A stretch of 63,181 nucleotides of DNA from Caryophanales bacterium UBA6356. GTDB taxonomy: Bacteria > Bacillota_I > Bacilli_A > RFN20 > CAG-826. Shown piece after piece: positions 9,353 through 18,332 of this stretch. The notes beneath the pieces were generated by a model that worked only from the letters and a program-made list of their open reading frames with translations, searched no databases and was not told where the DNA came from. The number at the start of each line of letters is the position of its first letter. Positions within the stretch are counted from its first letter, which is position 1. A program made the translations under genes and the position numbers. Location: the NCBI GenBank assembly GCA_002440125.1, contig DJRQ01000066.1, positions 1 to 63,181 on the forward strand, read 5' to 3'.

Positions 9353-10021
9353 GCTGCCACCGCCTTTACGTTAATGGATAACGACAAACCCGAAGCGGAT
9401 AATTTTGGATAAACATTTCTCTCGTAATCAGAGAAAGAAAATCCGAGTCGAATCTTGAAATAAATCCGGCCGGATTCGAACAATCTATCCGTATTTTCAA
9501 TTGCGAATCGAGTTGTCGCTGTCTGATTGGAGATATTGCACTTCACGGATGAGGTGAAATTGCTAGAGAATCCTTCCTTATCGAAGCCATAAAAAGCGTT
9601 GTATGTCCCGTCTTCTGATTTTTCCAAATAACCATCATTGAAAATACCAAACGTTCCTGTGTTAACAATCTCGAAATCAAAAGAGAGGGTATTGTCAGAA
9701 GAAAGCAGCCTGCTGAAGCCCTCATCCGAAGTATTGATTATCAAAGGAAAGAAAATATTTCCATTCGAAACAAACGTTTCATCTTGCACTATCCCATAAG
9801 GGGAATACTGAAATATTTCCGGCGTCTGAATTTGAAATATGTTTTGTAAGTCTATGACATCCGCTGCGCCAACCTTGATCTGAGCTTCCGCACTAGCGGT
9901 TTCGCCGATAGACCAGGCGGAGAAACCGATGGAAATCAGAGAGACATTACTTAGAAATAGTAACCCCCCCTGAAATCCGAGATAATAGTGTTCTTACATG
10001 TTTATTCTTCTTCACTTGCAT
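9349..10021 (-). pseudogene. Secreted surface protein gene, frameshifted at a C7 tract; probable phase-variable gene in the OFF state
   Basis: From ATG at 10021 the frame reads MQVKKNKHVRTLLSRISGG, a typical signal-peptide N-region, then meets seven Cs (9964-9970; G7 on the coding strand) and stops nine codons after the tract begins, at 9947. Removing one G restores a frame that continues LLFLSNVSLISIGFSAWSIG and runs without a stop to 9349 (about 223 residues). In the downstream frame there is no standard start upstream because of an ATG-TAA; a GTG at 9789 could start a 146-residue fragment lacking the signal. The predicted product is a small secreted, mostly beta protein without a family I can name; the GFSAW region recalls TasA/camelysin-type exported proteins. 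No clear Shine-Dalgarno precedes 10021. An assembly error in the homopolymer is the main alternative. Confidence 0.7.
9964..9970. repeat. Homopolymeric C7/G7 slippage tract
   Basis: Seven consecutive Cs in an AT-rich genome, sitting inside the signal-peptide region of the gene at 9349-10021, where a one-base change switches the reading frame. This is the classical position for a contingency-locus tract. Six or nine Gs would be in frame; seven is out of frame. Confidence 0.75.
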
Positions 10022-10173
10022 GGATACTGTGGAAGTCTATCACGAATCTTCATAGATGCAAAATTTAATTGATATTCACTGAGAATATATGGGTTTCTTA
10101 ATGGATCGGAATACTGTTTTAGTAGAAGAAATAGAATGTGCGCATACCAAAGAAGAAAGCAAAGCGATCTTTA
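10022..10173. other. Probable promoter region of the surface-protein operon
   Basis: About 150 AT-rich bases upstream of the frameshifted surface gene. No clear ribosome binding site or single convincing promoter can be picked. Confidence 0.35.
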
Positions 10174-10435
10174 AATAAGGGCACTACCATCTAATGGATA
10201 TTGATTCGATCCACCACTCTTTGAATCAATAAGCGAAATTCTTTCCATTTTAGCCGTGCCACTTATGCCAAGCGGACTTTCACCAAACCTATATTCTTCG
10301 TAAAGAACTTCGCCAAATGGGGAAAATAAGCTTGATTTGAATATGTTTTTTGGCTTTTTCGCTTGTGGCAAGGGATAGGCTTTATCGGATATGTCGAGCT
10401 AACATTCTTGAGCTTTTATAGCCCCAGAAAGCCCT
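10174..10435 (-). pseudogene. Decayed 3' fragment of a DUF4838 protein gene
   Basis: This stretch aligns with the 3' part of the intact DUF4838 gene (about 11537-11720). A perfect 41-base match lies at 10334-10374 against 11642-11682, flanked by roughly three-quarters identity. The frame is shifted relative to the intact gene, with small indels (for example one missing base near 10374), and only about 200 bases remain. It is the relic of a tandem paralogue, or a partial duplication from the gene 1.3 kb away. Confidence 0.7.
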
Positions 10436-10484
10436 TTATTGACGCTTAGTTAGATACTCGATCCAATCGGAAGATTTCTATTGT

Positions 10485-10729
10485 TTAAAACTCTTTGTTT
10501 TGGACGAGAATGTTGCGACAATATCTCTCCAATTCAGGTATTTCCTCTTTGGCGGTGTTATAAATCAATTCCAAATCCAAAGTCTCATAACCGTGGGCAA
10601 CATGGTCACGCATTCCCTTTATTTGCCTCCATGGCATTTGAGAAAAGACGATATAAGCTCTTTTGAAAGTATTCTTTCGGAATGACGAATAATGCCTAAA
10701 AGAATATTCCTGTCTCCTGGGTTCAGCAT
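10485..10729 (-). pseudogene. HepT-type toxin gene with internal deletion and frameshift
   Basis: The ATG at 10729 begins MLNPGDRNILLGIIRH, the usual HepT opening, but after about 36 codons this frame ends. A second frame then gives PWRQIKGMRDHVAHGY and ends PELERYCRNILVQNKEF, the conserved HepT C-terminus including the catalytic RX4HXY motif (RDHVAHGY). The middle of the protein, normally some 40-50 residues, is missing. It starts within the end of the MNT gene, the usual antitoxin-toxin overlap. A 50-residue protein starting at MPWRQ could still be made, but the full toxin cannot. Confidence 0.75.
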
Positions 10730-11178
10730 AGACGAATTAAATCCTTTTCTATCTCTTCTTTGAAGGCGATTGGCATTTTGGCATCTAGAAAAAAGAGATC
10801 GACGGGCTTCCCAAGGCAGGACTCGATTTCTTCCACAAGCTTTTCCTTCTGGATTAACGTCCGGACCTCCCCTCTTTCGCAAAGAATATCGACGTCGCTT
10901 CTCTCCTTCGCCTCACCCCGCGCGTAGCTTCCAAAGAGGTAAATCTCATGGATGTCATATTTCGCTAAGCATACTTTCAAGATTTTTTTGATGTCTTTGA
11001 GTTTCAAAATGGCGGGATGGACATCTTTGTCAAGAAGTTCGAGAAGGTAATGGTTTTTGGAAGGAACAGAATTCATTTTTTGAAAGATATCCATTTCTTT
11101 TTTGGGTACTCTTAAAAGAAAGGATACGTAGTTCCTCTTATTATATTGAGATATGTAGTGCTTATTCGATTCTTTCAT
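10723..11178 (-). CDS. MNT-type nucleotidyltransferase antitoxin with N-terminal RHH-like extension
   Basis: A 151-residue protein. Residues about 60-151 form a minimal nucleotidyltransferase with the signature GSYARGEAKERSDVDI (GSxxRG plus DxD), the type that modifies and neutralises HepT toxins by adding AMP to a Tyr. Residues about 1-55 (NYVSFLLRVPKKEMDIFQ and following) resemble an Arc/ribbon-helix-helix segment and probably bind operator DNA. That extension is unusual for MNT proteins, most of which lack it. The partner HepT gene overlaps the 3' end by seven bases but is internally deleted, so this may be a left-over antitoxin or may serve a different purpose. Confidence 0.8.
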   Translation of the reverse strand: MKESNKHYISQYNKRNYVSFLLRVPKKEMDIFQKMNSVPSKNHYLLELLDKDVHPAILKLKDIKKILKVCLAKYDIHEIYLFGSYARGEAKERSDVDILCERGEVRTLIQKEKLVEEIESCLGKPVDLFFLDAKMPIAFKEEIEKDLIRLC

Positions 11179-11431
11179 AATCTACCAAACATATGATATC
11201 ATATTTTCGCAACGAATCATCCCTTTATCGCTTAGCATCATTATTGCTATATTTCGTGTCCTCTAATCAAAACAAATCTTGTTGCGTCAAGATAGGAGAA
11301 ACAGAGGTTAGATCTTTGAGGAAGGTATCCTCATCGAAAGATAGGCACGAATAAATTCCAGGGATTCGAGACGGTATTTTACTTTTTGAAGGGATATCAG
11401 CTAAAAGTCGATTGAGGAGCAGAAATGAATT

Positions 11432-14365
11432 CTACTCTTCAATCCCCCATTCCTTGAAATAATAGGAGGTTTTCACGCCCGATTCCCTTGTGATCTTGAA
11501 TCCCAAGGAATCCATGAGGGTCTTAAGCTCCTCTCGGAATTCCTTTAGTTTGGCTGCGCCACCTATGCCAAATATACTTTCACTCCAATCCGTATTATCC
11601 GTAAAGAGCTCCGCCAAAGCGAACCGTGGGAAAACAGACTCGATTTGAATATGTTTTTTGGCTTTTTCGCTTGTGGCAAGGGCATAGGCTTTGTCACATG
11701 TGTCGACCCAGCCTTTGAGTTCATTGTAAGTCCAGAAGTTACGATTGTTGATGCTTTGGTAGATGCTTGATTGTTGCTTGTCATAAAGGGAAGACTGGAA
11801 TTTGGAATTGTTTTCAATGGTTTCTAAGCGCGCCACCATAGCATCAAAGAAAGAACGCATAAGGTTACCGCCTTCTCCATAGTAGCTTCCAAAAAACTCA
11901 TCAAGAAGCCCCTCATAAGATAAGGAAGTGTCCACCATAAGGCGAGAGGCCAGATACTTTTTCAAAGCGCCAAAGCCCGTGCGAGGTTGCACCGCATTAT
12001 GTTGCCCTTGAAGATAAACCATTCCCACCCCTTTGCTTTTAAGATAAGAAAGATTCTCGGCGTTCGCCTTAAAGGAATTGAAAGGATAGAGATAGTACAT
12101 GAAATTGGTGTCATATAGCCAAGCGGAAACGGTGCCGACTTTCGACCAATCGTCGATGATGGCCTTTGAAGAGGCATTTTTCGAATCCGTCAAAGGAAGG
12201 GTGTAGTTCGCTTCGATTGGGGCCGCTAAAACATAGACGTTGTCTTTAAGTTGGATTGTCGGAGTTCCATTGACTAGAGGAGCCGCTTTATAGCCAAGAT
12301 AGGCGAAAAATCCTATATCCACGGAATCTCTTCCCGTTTCGGCGATGTTCTCGTAAACCTTATCGCGAACATCGTTTACGAATTTGATAACCGTCCCGGT
12401 GATAGAACCATAGGTCTTCGTTTTTTCAGCGCAAGCGGGGCAATGGCAGTAGTTAAGATTGTCTTCCGTCCCAAAAAGCAAGGAACGCACGTTCTTATTG
12501 GTTTCGTTCTTGAAAAGGGAAATGACTTTTTTTGCCGCTTCCGAGACCATCGCTTGGTATTCGTTCTCATCCCCGTGGGCGGTAAAGCAAAGTTGCCACA
12601 AACGATAATTATCGCCATAGTTCGTGCCGCTTTCGTTTTCGGCATACCATTTGCTATGAGAAGAATAATAGGTTCCCGGATAAAGGATGCGAAGGGACGT
12701 ATGGAAGGTTTCAGGAGTGGAGAGATCGCCAATTCCCGGCACTTGGAGATAATATCCTCGGGCGCCATATCCGGCGTTATACCCGAAGCGATAACAATCG
12801 TCATCCGACCATCCAGCCGACTTATCATCGCTCCAATCGCATTTGCGATATCCAAAAAATGGGACGTAGGAGATATCCAAGAAAGGAAGATCGATATTGT
12901 CTTTATCGGCAACCGCATAATCCGTCATGCCATCGCCAACATAACGATATCCGATCACTTCCTCTAAGAAGCGAATAGCGGCATTTTGATAGCCTTCATC
13001 GCTTAAAGCGCTTAAGAGGATCGCCTTGCCTGCGCTCAAAAGACAATAACCTCCCGTTTCGCTAGGCATAGAAGCCCCAACCGAACTTGCCAAATCGTTT
13101 TGCCCAAGAAGAACGCTTGAAGAGTCGATTGAAAAGGTCTCTACATCCGTATAAGCAAGCAATTCGATGGAGTGGCCGGTCGCCTTCTCGAGCTCTTCCT
13201 TGATGAAGGTTGCCGCTTCGAGCATCTCGTTATTTTCATTTCGGTAACGGATATTGTAGTTATAGACGCCATTTCGCAAGAAAGCGTAGGTACTCTGATA
13301 ATTGATTTCGCTCGGACGGAGGCTTCTACCGAGACCATCTTGAAGATAGACTTTTTGGGAATTCAGCGAACGAATCGTGACGTTCTCATAAACAATGCCA
13401 TTCTCTTCCGTGAGGTTATATCCCGCGATCGCGGCATTAACGAAGTTTCCCCATTGGCATTTCACGCTCTTTTGGCCCATATCGATAGAGACGTTACGGA
13501 AGGTCACTTTTCCTTCAAGGTTATCGCATAAGACCCCGGTTCCTGAATAGACGTTTGGAGAATCGGAAAGGGCGAAGGAGCAATTCTCAACGGTAACGTT
13601 ATAAAGGAGTTCGCCCAGCACCGAATAGATAGAAACATCTTTGAAAGAAAGGTTCTTGATAGTAGCATCCTTCGCTCTTCCTAAGAGCCTCTTTCCCCAA
13701 AATGATGGATTGGTGATGGTGCGGTTTCGGCCGTCGAAAGTCCCAGAGAAGAGATTTTTTCCACTCGCGTTATTGACGTAAGCGCTCGGAGAAGCAAGGT
13801 CGCTTGTCAAAACGTAATAACCATTCGTTTCTTTAGAATCGATAGAATCGCAAAAAGCCTTCAAATCGTCATTAGAACCAATGGTATCGGTGACCGTAAG
13901 GCAAGAAACGCTATAAAGAGGGGAAAAGTCATCTTTCTTGAATTCATGACGTTCTTCCTTTCCTGCTTCCCCTTTTTGGAAGCTTAAAGGAGCGTATCCT
14001 TTTAGATATTCGACTTCCGAGAAATCAAATTGGCTATCGTTGGAGCTATAGAAAACGTCCTTCCCATTATCCACCCACTTAATCCAACGAGCATCCTCTT
14101 CCATGAATTCCGAGGTATCGTAAGAAGAAGCTTCTTCGATATGACCGGAGGCAGGTTTCGTGAAGGTGTAACGAGCCCCTCCGCATAAAGCCCAATACTC
14201 GCGTATGCCATCCAAAGAGTCGGTCGCTTCCCTTTTGGCGTAATGCACCCATCGTTCTGTTTCTGGAGTGGCATAGGCTAAAGACACATTTTTAGATCCC
14301 AAAACCAAAAAAGAGGACAAAGCAAAAAGAGAGGCGGTTAAACTCAAAACGATTTTCTTATTCAT
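11432..14365 (-). CDS. Large secreted DUF4838 protein, probable glycan-active enzyme
   Basis: A 977-residue protein with a clear signal peptide (residues 1-32, MNKKIVLSLTASLFALSSFL, then an ALA/YAT cleavage region). The N-terminal third has repeated beta-strand pieces with GLUG-like features (TSDLASPSAYVNN, FSGTFDGRNRTITN). The central part has an alpha-glucuronidase-like N-domain look (AATFIKEELEKATGHSIELL), followed by the DUF4838 core with FGTEDNLNYCHCPACAEK. DUF4838 proteins are secreted or surface proteins often found beside glycan-degrading enzymes; the enzymatic activity is inferred only. It is transcribed alone. A broken paralogue fragment lies 1.1 kb downstream. About 250 bases (11179-11431) separate it from the MNT gene and show nothing else. 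Confidence 0.85.
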   Translation of the reverse strand: MNKKIVLSLTASLFALSSFLVLGSKNVSLAYATPETERWVHYAKREATDSLDGIREYWALCGGARYTFTKPASGHIEEASSYDTSEFMEEDARWIKWVDNGKDVFYSSNDSQFDFSEVEYLKGYAPLSFQKGEAGKEERHEFKKDDFSPLYSVSCLTVTDTIGSNDDLKAFCDSIDSKETNGYYVLTSDLASPSAYVNNASGKNLFSGTFDGRNRTITNPSFWGKRLLGRAKDATIKNLSFKDVSIYSVLGELLYNVTVENCSFALSDSPNVYSGTGVLCDNLEGKVTFRNVSIDMGQKSVKCQWGNFVNAAIAGYNLTEENGIVYENVTIRSLNSQKVYLQDGLGRSLRPSEINYQSTYAFLRNGVYNYNIRYRNENNEMLEAATFIKEELEKATGHSIELLAYTDVETFSIDSSSVLLGQNDLASSVGASMPSETGGYCLLSAGKAILLSALSDEGYQNAAIRFLEEVIGYRYVGDGMTDYAVADKDNIDLPFLDISYVPFFGYRKCDWSDDKSAGWSDDDCYRFGYNAGYGARGYYLQVPGIGDLSTPETFHTSLRILYPGTYYSSHSKWYAENESGTNYGDNYRLWQLCFTAHGDENEYQAMVSEAAKKVISLFKNETNKNVRSLLFGTEDNLNYCHCPACAEKTKTYGSITGTVIKFVNDVRDKVYENIAETGRDSVDIGFFAYLGYKAAPLVNGTPTIQLKDNVYVLAAPIEANYTLPLTDSKNASSKAIIDDWSKVGTVSAWLYDTNFMYYLYPFNSFKANAENLSYLKSKGVGMVYLQGQHNAVQPRTGFGALKKYLASRLMVDTSLSYEGLLDEFFGSYYGEGGNLMRSFFDAMVARLETIENNSKFQSSLYDKQQSSIYQSINNRNFWTYNELKGWVDTCDKAYALATSEKAKKHIQIESVFPRFALAELFTDNTDWSESIFGIGGAAKLKEFREELKTLMDSLGFKITRESGVKTSYYFKEWGIEE

Positions 14366-14607
14366 GAGAAACCCTCCGAAACCTCCTCCATTTTATCTTT
14401 TCTTTCGCATCCGTTCTTGCGCTCCTCTTATCAAAATGTGTGAAAAAGTCTCATATTTGAATTTTTAGTTCGCCATAGTCAAAAACGTCGAAGTAAAGAC
14501 TGCGTCCCCACTAAGCAAAAGGATGCCGCCGTCCCGAAAGAAAATTAGTTAACAAAAAGTTGGTTTTCACCAAAAAAGATCTTCATTGAAAAGCTCATTT
14601 CGCTTAT

Positions 14608-16275
14608 CTAGCTTCTTTTAGAAAGCACCATTTCTTCGGCGTATTGGAGCTGTTTTTCCGTCACTTTATCGCCTGAGATTAGATAAGCCACTTGCTCGAT
14701 CTTCTCTTTTAGAGAGAGTTCTTTCATATGGGCGAAGGTTCTATTGCCCCTCACTTCTTTCGAAATGAGAACATGGTGATCGCTTAAAGAAGCGACTTGT
14801 GGCATATGGGTGATGGCAATCACTTGGGTGGATAAAGATATTTTGTGAATTTCTTGGGCAACCGCGCTTGCACTCACGCCACTCATCCCCGTATCGATCT
14901 CGTCAAAAACGACAGTAGGAACGTCGTTCGCTTTGATGAAAAGCGCTTTGAAGGCAAGCATCACGCGACTCGCTTCCCCGCCAGATAAGATCTTGGAAAG
15001 GCTCTTGAGTCCCTCCCCGACGTTGGTTTCGATAAGGAAATCGATGGCATCAATGCCGCTTTCAAAGAAACAAGAATCGTCATTCGAAGATGGTTTTGCA
15101 AAGGAAATTTGGAATTTTGTCTTTAAAAGCAAAGAAGAAAGAGTCGCTTCGAGTTCTTTTTCAATCTTTTTGGCCGTCTTTTGGCGAAGAAGGGAAAGAT
15201 CCAATCCTTTTTGGTAAGTCTCTTTCCTTTTTGCATCCATTTCTTCTTCCTTCTCTTTTATTTCCGAAAGAAGATCGGTTTTGTTTCCAACCATGGAAGC
15301 AAGCTCATCGCGATAGGAGATAAGTCCAGCAAAGTCCTTTTTATATTTCCGCTTTAAAGCCTCTAAATCACTTGATCTTTGCTCTAATTCGTCAAGTCGA
15401 GAGGGATCGTAATCAAGATCGCTAAATTTCTTTTTGAGATTAGAAAGAAGGTCTTCCATTTCGTAATAACGATCGTCCATCGTTTTTCGGTCTTCTTCAA
15501 ATTGGTTTTGGAAGGAGGAAAGTTTTTGGAGCGTCTTATTGAGATTATAGAAATCCTCCAAAAAGGAGCCATTGATGATTTCCTTGGCTTCTTCTTCCAA
15601 AGCATAGACCTTGTCATAGTTCTTTAAGAGGGAAAGCTCTTTATCTATTTCCTCTTCTTCCCCTTCCTTAAGGTCCATCGCTTTCAGTTCTTTATATTGA
15701 TATTCGTAGAAATCGCGATTCTCTTCGATTTTCTTTTGCTTCTCTTTTAACGAAACAAATTCTTGTTTCGACTTTTTATAAGATTCCAAAGAAAGCCGAT
15801 AATTGTCTTTGTAAGAGTCAATGAGGTCGCTATTAAAGCCATCCACAATGGCGAGATAGTTCTCGGGATTAAGGATTTTGGCGAAATCGAATTGGCTATG
15901 GATATCACATAAGTAAGGGCCAACCTTCTGAAGATCATTCAGAGAAACAATCGTGTTATTGATGCGAACGACGTTTTTCGTCTTGGCAATCGTTCTTTCG
16001 ATAACGATATCCTCTTCCTCTTTCACGCCGAGTTTCTTAAGAAGAGCGGAAAGTTTTGGCTTATGGACACTAAAAATTCCTTGTATGACCGCTTTATCTT
16101 CGCCTTGGCGAATAAGCTCGCTTGAAGCCCGACCCCCTAAAAGCAAGGAAAGGGAATCGATGACCAAACTTTTTCCAGCCCCCGTTTCTCCAGTCAGGAC
16201 CGTAAAACCGTCCTGAAAGGAAATATCGATATTCTCGATGATGGCGAAATTCGAAATAACAAGTCTTTTGAGCAT
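14608..16275 (-). CDS. recN: DNA repair ATPase RecN
   Basis: A 555-residue SMC-like protein acting early in double-strand-break repair, where it holds and recruits DNA ends. Walker A is GETGAGKS at residues 29-36. A long charged coiled-coil region runs roughly 150-380. The C-terminal ABC signature LSKILSGGEASRVMLAFKAL and Walker B TVVFDEIDTGMSG lie near 430-465. Length and domain order are those of bacterial RecN. The start at MLKRLVISNFAII matches the family. It stands alone here, without the usual argR/ahrC or rRNA methylase neighbour. Confidence 0.96.
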   Translation of the reverse strand: MLKRLVISNFAIIENIDISFQDGFTVLTGETGAGKSLVIDSLSLLLGGRASSELIRQGEDKAVIQGIFSVHKPKLSALLKKLGVKEEEDIVIERTIAKTKNVVRINNTIVSLNDLQKVGPYLCDIHSQFDFAKILNPENYLAIVDGFNSDLIDSYKDNYRLSLESYKKSKQEFVSLKEKQKKIEENRDFYEYQYKELKAMDLKEGEEEEIDKELSLLKNYDKVYALEEEAKEIINGSFLEDFYNLNKTLQKLSSFQNQFEEDRKTMDDRYYEMEDLLSNLKKKFSDLDYDPSRLDELEQRSSDLEALKRKYKKDFAGLISYRDELASMVGNKTDLLSEIKEKEEEMDAKRKETYQKGLDLSLLRQKTAKKIEKELEATLSSLLLKTKFQISFAKPSSNDDSCFFESGIDAIDFLIETNVGEGLKSLSKILSGGEASRVMLAFKALFIKANDVPTVVFDEIDTGMSGVSASAVAQEIHKISLSTQVIAITHMPQVASLSDHHVLISKEVRGNRTFAHMKELSLKEKIEQVAYLISGDKVTEKQLQYAEEMVLSKRS

Positions 16276-16902
16276 ACCTTATATTAACCCGAAAAAAGAG
16301 ATAACGGGGATAGACGAAACGATAAAAAATGAACATAGATGCTCTTACGAATGTCATAACCAATTTAAGGGCATTTAGATTTCCATCGAAACGATTCCGC
16401 CAAAGGCATTGGGTTTCTATATCGTTTCAACATCATGAAGAACGCTCAGTCTTTAGTCGACCGCCTCACCCAAGTCTCCCTATCTAGGAAGTAAATTGCC
16501 AATTCATATCCAAAGAGGATAGCCACACATTCCGAATTATTCGAGTTTACGAAAAGATTCTCATTATTTCTTATTCGTTCTCGCACTAAACGAGTCGTAA
16601 TTCATTGATACGATAGTCGATGATATAGATAGGATAATTGGTCGAATCCCAAACCTCCCACACAGGTACCGTCTCCTTCAAAGATGTGGATAACAACGCC
16701 GTTTGCGCCCTCTCTGCATCCTTCCTTTTTAACTTTTGATTTTTCCGATATCCCTTTTAGGAATCTCATATCTTTTAGCTCTCTTTTTTAAGATAATTGG
16801 GAATCGATCTGATAATGTCACCAATTAACCGGTTCGAAAGACATTTCACTTAAAAGGGCGCCAAATAAAGACAAATCTAGAATCTCCTTCCTCTTTGTGA
16901 AT
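16276..16902. other. Long intergenic stretch with a possible decayed gene
   Basis: Most of these 630 bases contain no supportable gene. On the minus strand, 16586-16754 reads without stops and ends in a protein-like stretch (VPVWEVWDSTNYPIYIID) but has no start codon, so it looks like the 3' remnant of a lost gene. An overlapping 55-codon frame at 16602-16769 has an ATG but no recognisable product. Neither is called as a gene. Confidence 0.35.
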
Positions 16903-16951
16903 ATGTAATTTATCGTTGGAACTTCCTTGTTTTTATTGAAGTTCCAACGAA
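16903..16951 (+). repeat. 49-bp hairpin repeat, upstream copy
   Basis: This block contains the 12-bp inverted repeat CGTTGGAACTTC / GAAGTTCCAACG (16914-16925 and 16938-16949) around a 12-base loop. A near-identical block (two differences) lies at 18284-18332, so the two copies bracket the ATPase gene. The right arm overlaps a likely -35 box. It could be an operator for that promoter or the border of a gene cassette. Confidence 0.75.
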
Positions 16952-16963
16952 AAACCGTATATT
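16936..16963 (+). promoter_or_regulatory. Probable promoter of the ATPase gene, leaderless arrangement
   Basis: TTGAAG (16936-16941) and TATATT (16958-16963) are separated by 16 bases. The expected transcription start falls at about 16970, the A of the start codon, and no good Shine-Dalgarno is present. The -35 lies within the right arm of the hairpin repeat, so a protein bound there would be expected to block transcription. Confidence 0.5.
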
Positions 16964-16969
16964 TGAGAT

Positions 16970-18205
16970 ATGGAAAAAATAATCATCAGAGAAGACTATC
17001 TAGCTAAGATCCGTCCTTTTTACAGTTCAAAATATATCAAAGTAATTACAGGTGTTCGCCGATGTGGAAAGTCCGAACTTTTGCTTCAAATCATAAACGA
17101 ATTAAAATCATCCGGCGTCGATGAAAAACATATTATTTATCTAGATTTAGAAAGCAGAACCGGCGAAAACATCACCACGAGGGCGGGAATCGAAAGAAAA
17201 TTGGACCAACGAATTACCGACGAGGAAAAATACTATATTTTTATTGATGAAGTCCAACGCATTAAGAAATTCGAAGAAGCAATTGCATCTATACGTGTCA
17301 GTTATAATTGCTCGCTATTCGTAACAGGCAGCAATTCCAAACTCCTCCATGGGCAAATGCAGGACCGACTAACTGGAAGAGCCAAAGAATTTGAGATTTT
17401 TCCTTTTACCTACAAAGAAACCATTGAGTACAAAAAGAAAAACGGAATCACAATCCAAGAAAACGATTTCGATGAGTATCTCGAATTTGGGGGAATGCCT
17501 CAACGTTTTGAAGAAATTGACATAGAAGGCGTAAGAAACTACTTGACGAGCATTTACGGTTCCATCATCCAAAAAGACGTCTTCGAGACGCACAAAAAAA
17601 TAAATAAAAACGATTTTGATCGAGTATCGAAATACATAATTTCCACCACCGGAAAGAAGTTTTCCGCCCTTTCGATCGCAAAATACTTAAAACAAGGTTT
17701 GCCTCTCGACAAGCAAAAGGCATATTCCGAAACCATTCACAATTACGCCAGATATTTGGAAGAATGTTATTTTTTAACGGAGTGCAAGCCTTATTACCTC
17801 AAAGGGAAAGAAGCTCTTAGTGGAGTCAAGAAATATTATGCAATCGATAGCGGCTTACGTAGCGCGCTCGGCAATATCCTAGAATTAGACGATACCTTCG
17901 CCCTAGAAGGAGTGATTTATCACGAACTCTTAGTGAGAGGATACGAAGTGAGATATGGTAAATTCCCTGACGGAGAGATTGACTTCGTCGCCATAAAAAA
18001 CCGCAAGAAGTGTCTCATTCAAGTTTCTTATTCTTTGAACGCTCAAAGCGTTTTTGACCGTGAATACGGGGCCTTTGGAAAAATCAGAGACAATTCACCA
18101 AAATATGTGATGTCACTTGATAAAAAAGACACGTCCAATAATGGCATAACCCACATTAACATCATTGATTTTCTATTGGGAAGAGAAGATATTTATCTCT
18201 CTTAA
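16970..18205 (+). CDS. AAA+ ATPase with C-terminal DUF4143-type domain (GVRRCGKS subfamily)
   Basis: A 411-residue AAA_14/DUF4143 ATPase, closest in the window to the gene at 1901. Walker A is GVRRCGKS (28-35), Walker B YYIFIDEV (88-95), then TGSNS near 119-123. The C-terminal region has GEIDFVAIKNRKKCLIQVSYSL at about 333-355; as in the gene at 1901, the lysine of the EVK motif is replaced (IQVS), so a nuclease-like site would be incomplete. The gene is flanked on both sides by a 49-bp hairpin repeat and has no operon partner. Cellular role unknown. Confidence 0.9.
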   Translation: MEKIIIREDYLAKIRPFYSSKYIKVITGVRRCGKSELLLQIINELKSSGVDEKHIIYLDLESRTGENITTRAGIERKLDQRITDEEKYYIFIDEVQRIKKFEEAIASIRVSYNCSLFVTGSNSKLLHGQMQDRLTGRAKEFEIFPFTYKETIEYKKKNGITIQENDFDEYLEFGGMPQRFEEIDIEGVRNYLTSIYGSIIQKDVFETHKKINKNDFDRVSKYIISTTGKKFSALSIAKYLKQGLPLDKQKAYSETIHNYARYLEECYFLTECKPYYLKGKEALSGVKKYYAIDSGLRSALGNILELDDTFALEGVIYHELLVRGYEVRYGKFPDGEIDFVAIKNRKKCLIQVSYSLNAQSVFDREYGAFGKIRDNSPKYVMSLDKKDTSNNGITHINIIDFLLGREDIYLS

Positions 18206-18283
18206 TGAATAGTTTTCCTTTTAAAATCTATAGAAAAATGAAAAAGGCTTTACCCGTAAATCCTTCGTTTTCTTACGAACGAA

Positions 18284-18332
18284 ATGTAATTCATCGTTGG
18301 AACTTCCTTGCTTTTATTGAAGTTCCAACGAT
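18284..18332 (+). repeat. 49-bp hairpin repeat, downstream copy
   Basis: Same block as 16903-16951 in the same orientation with two base differences; inverted arms at 18295-18306 and 18319-18330. No gene follows it on the plus strand. The remaining intergenic sequence (18206-18548) shows nothing else supportable. Recombination between the two copies would remove exactly the ATPase gene. Confidence 0.75.

Noticed and set aside
12443..12967. 174-residue frame on the opposite strand inside the DUF4838 gene
   Set aside because: It is an antisense shadow of the real gene's coding sequence.
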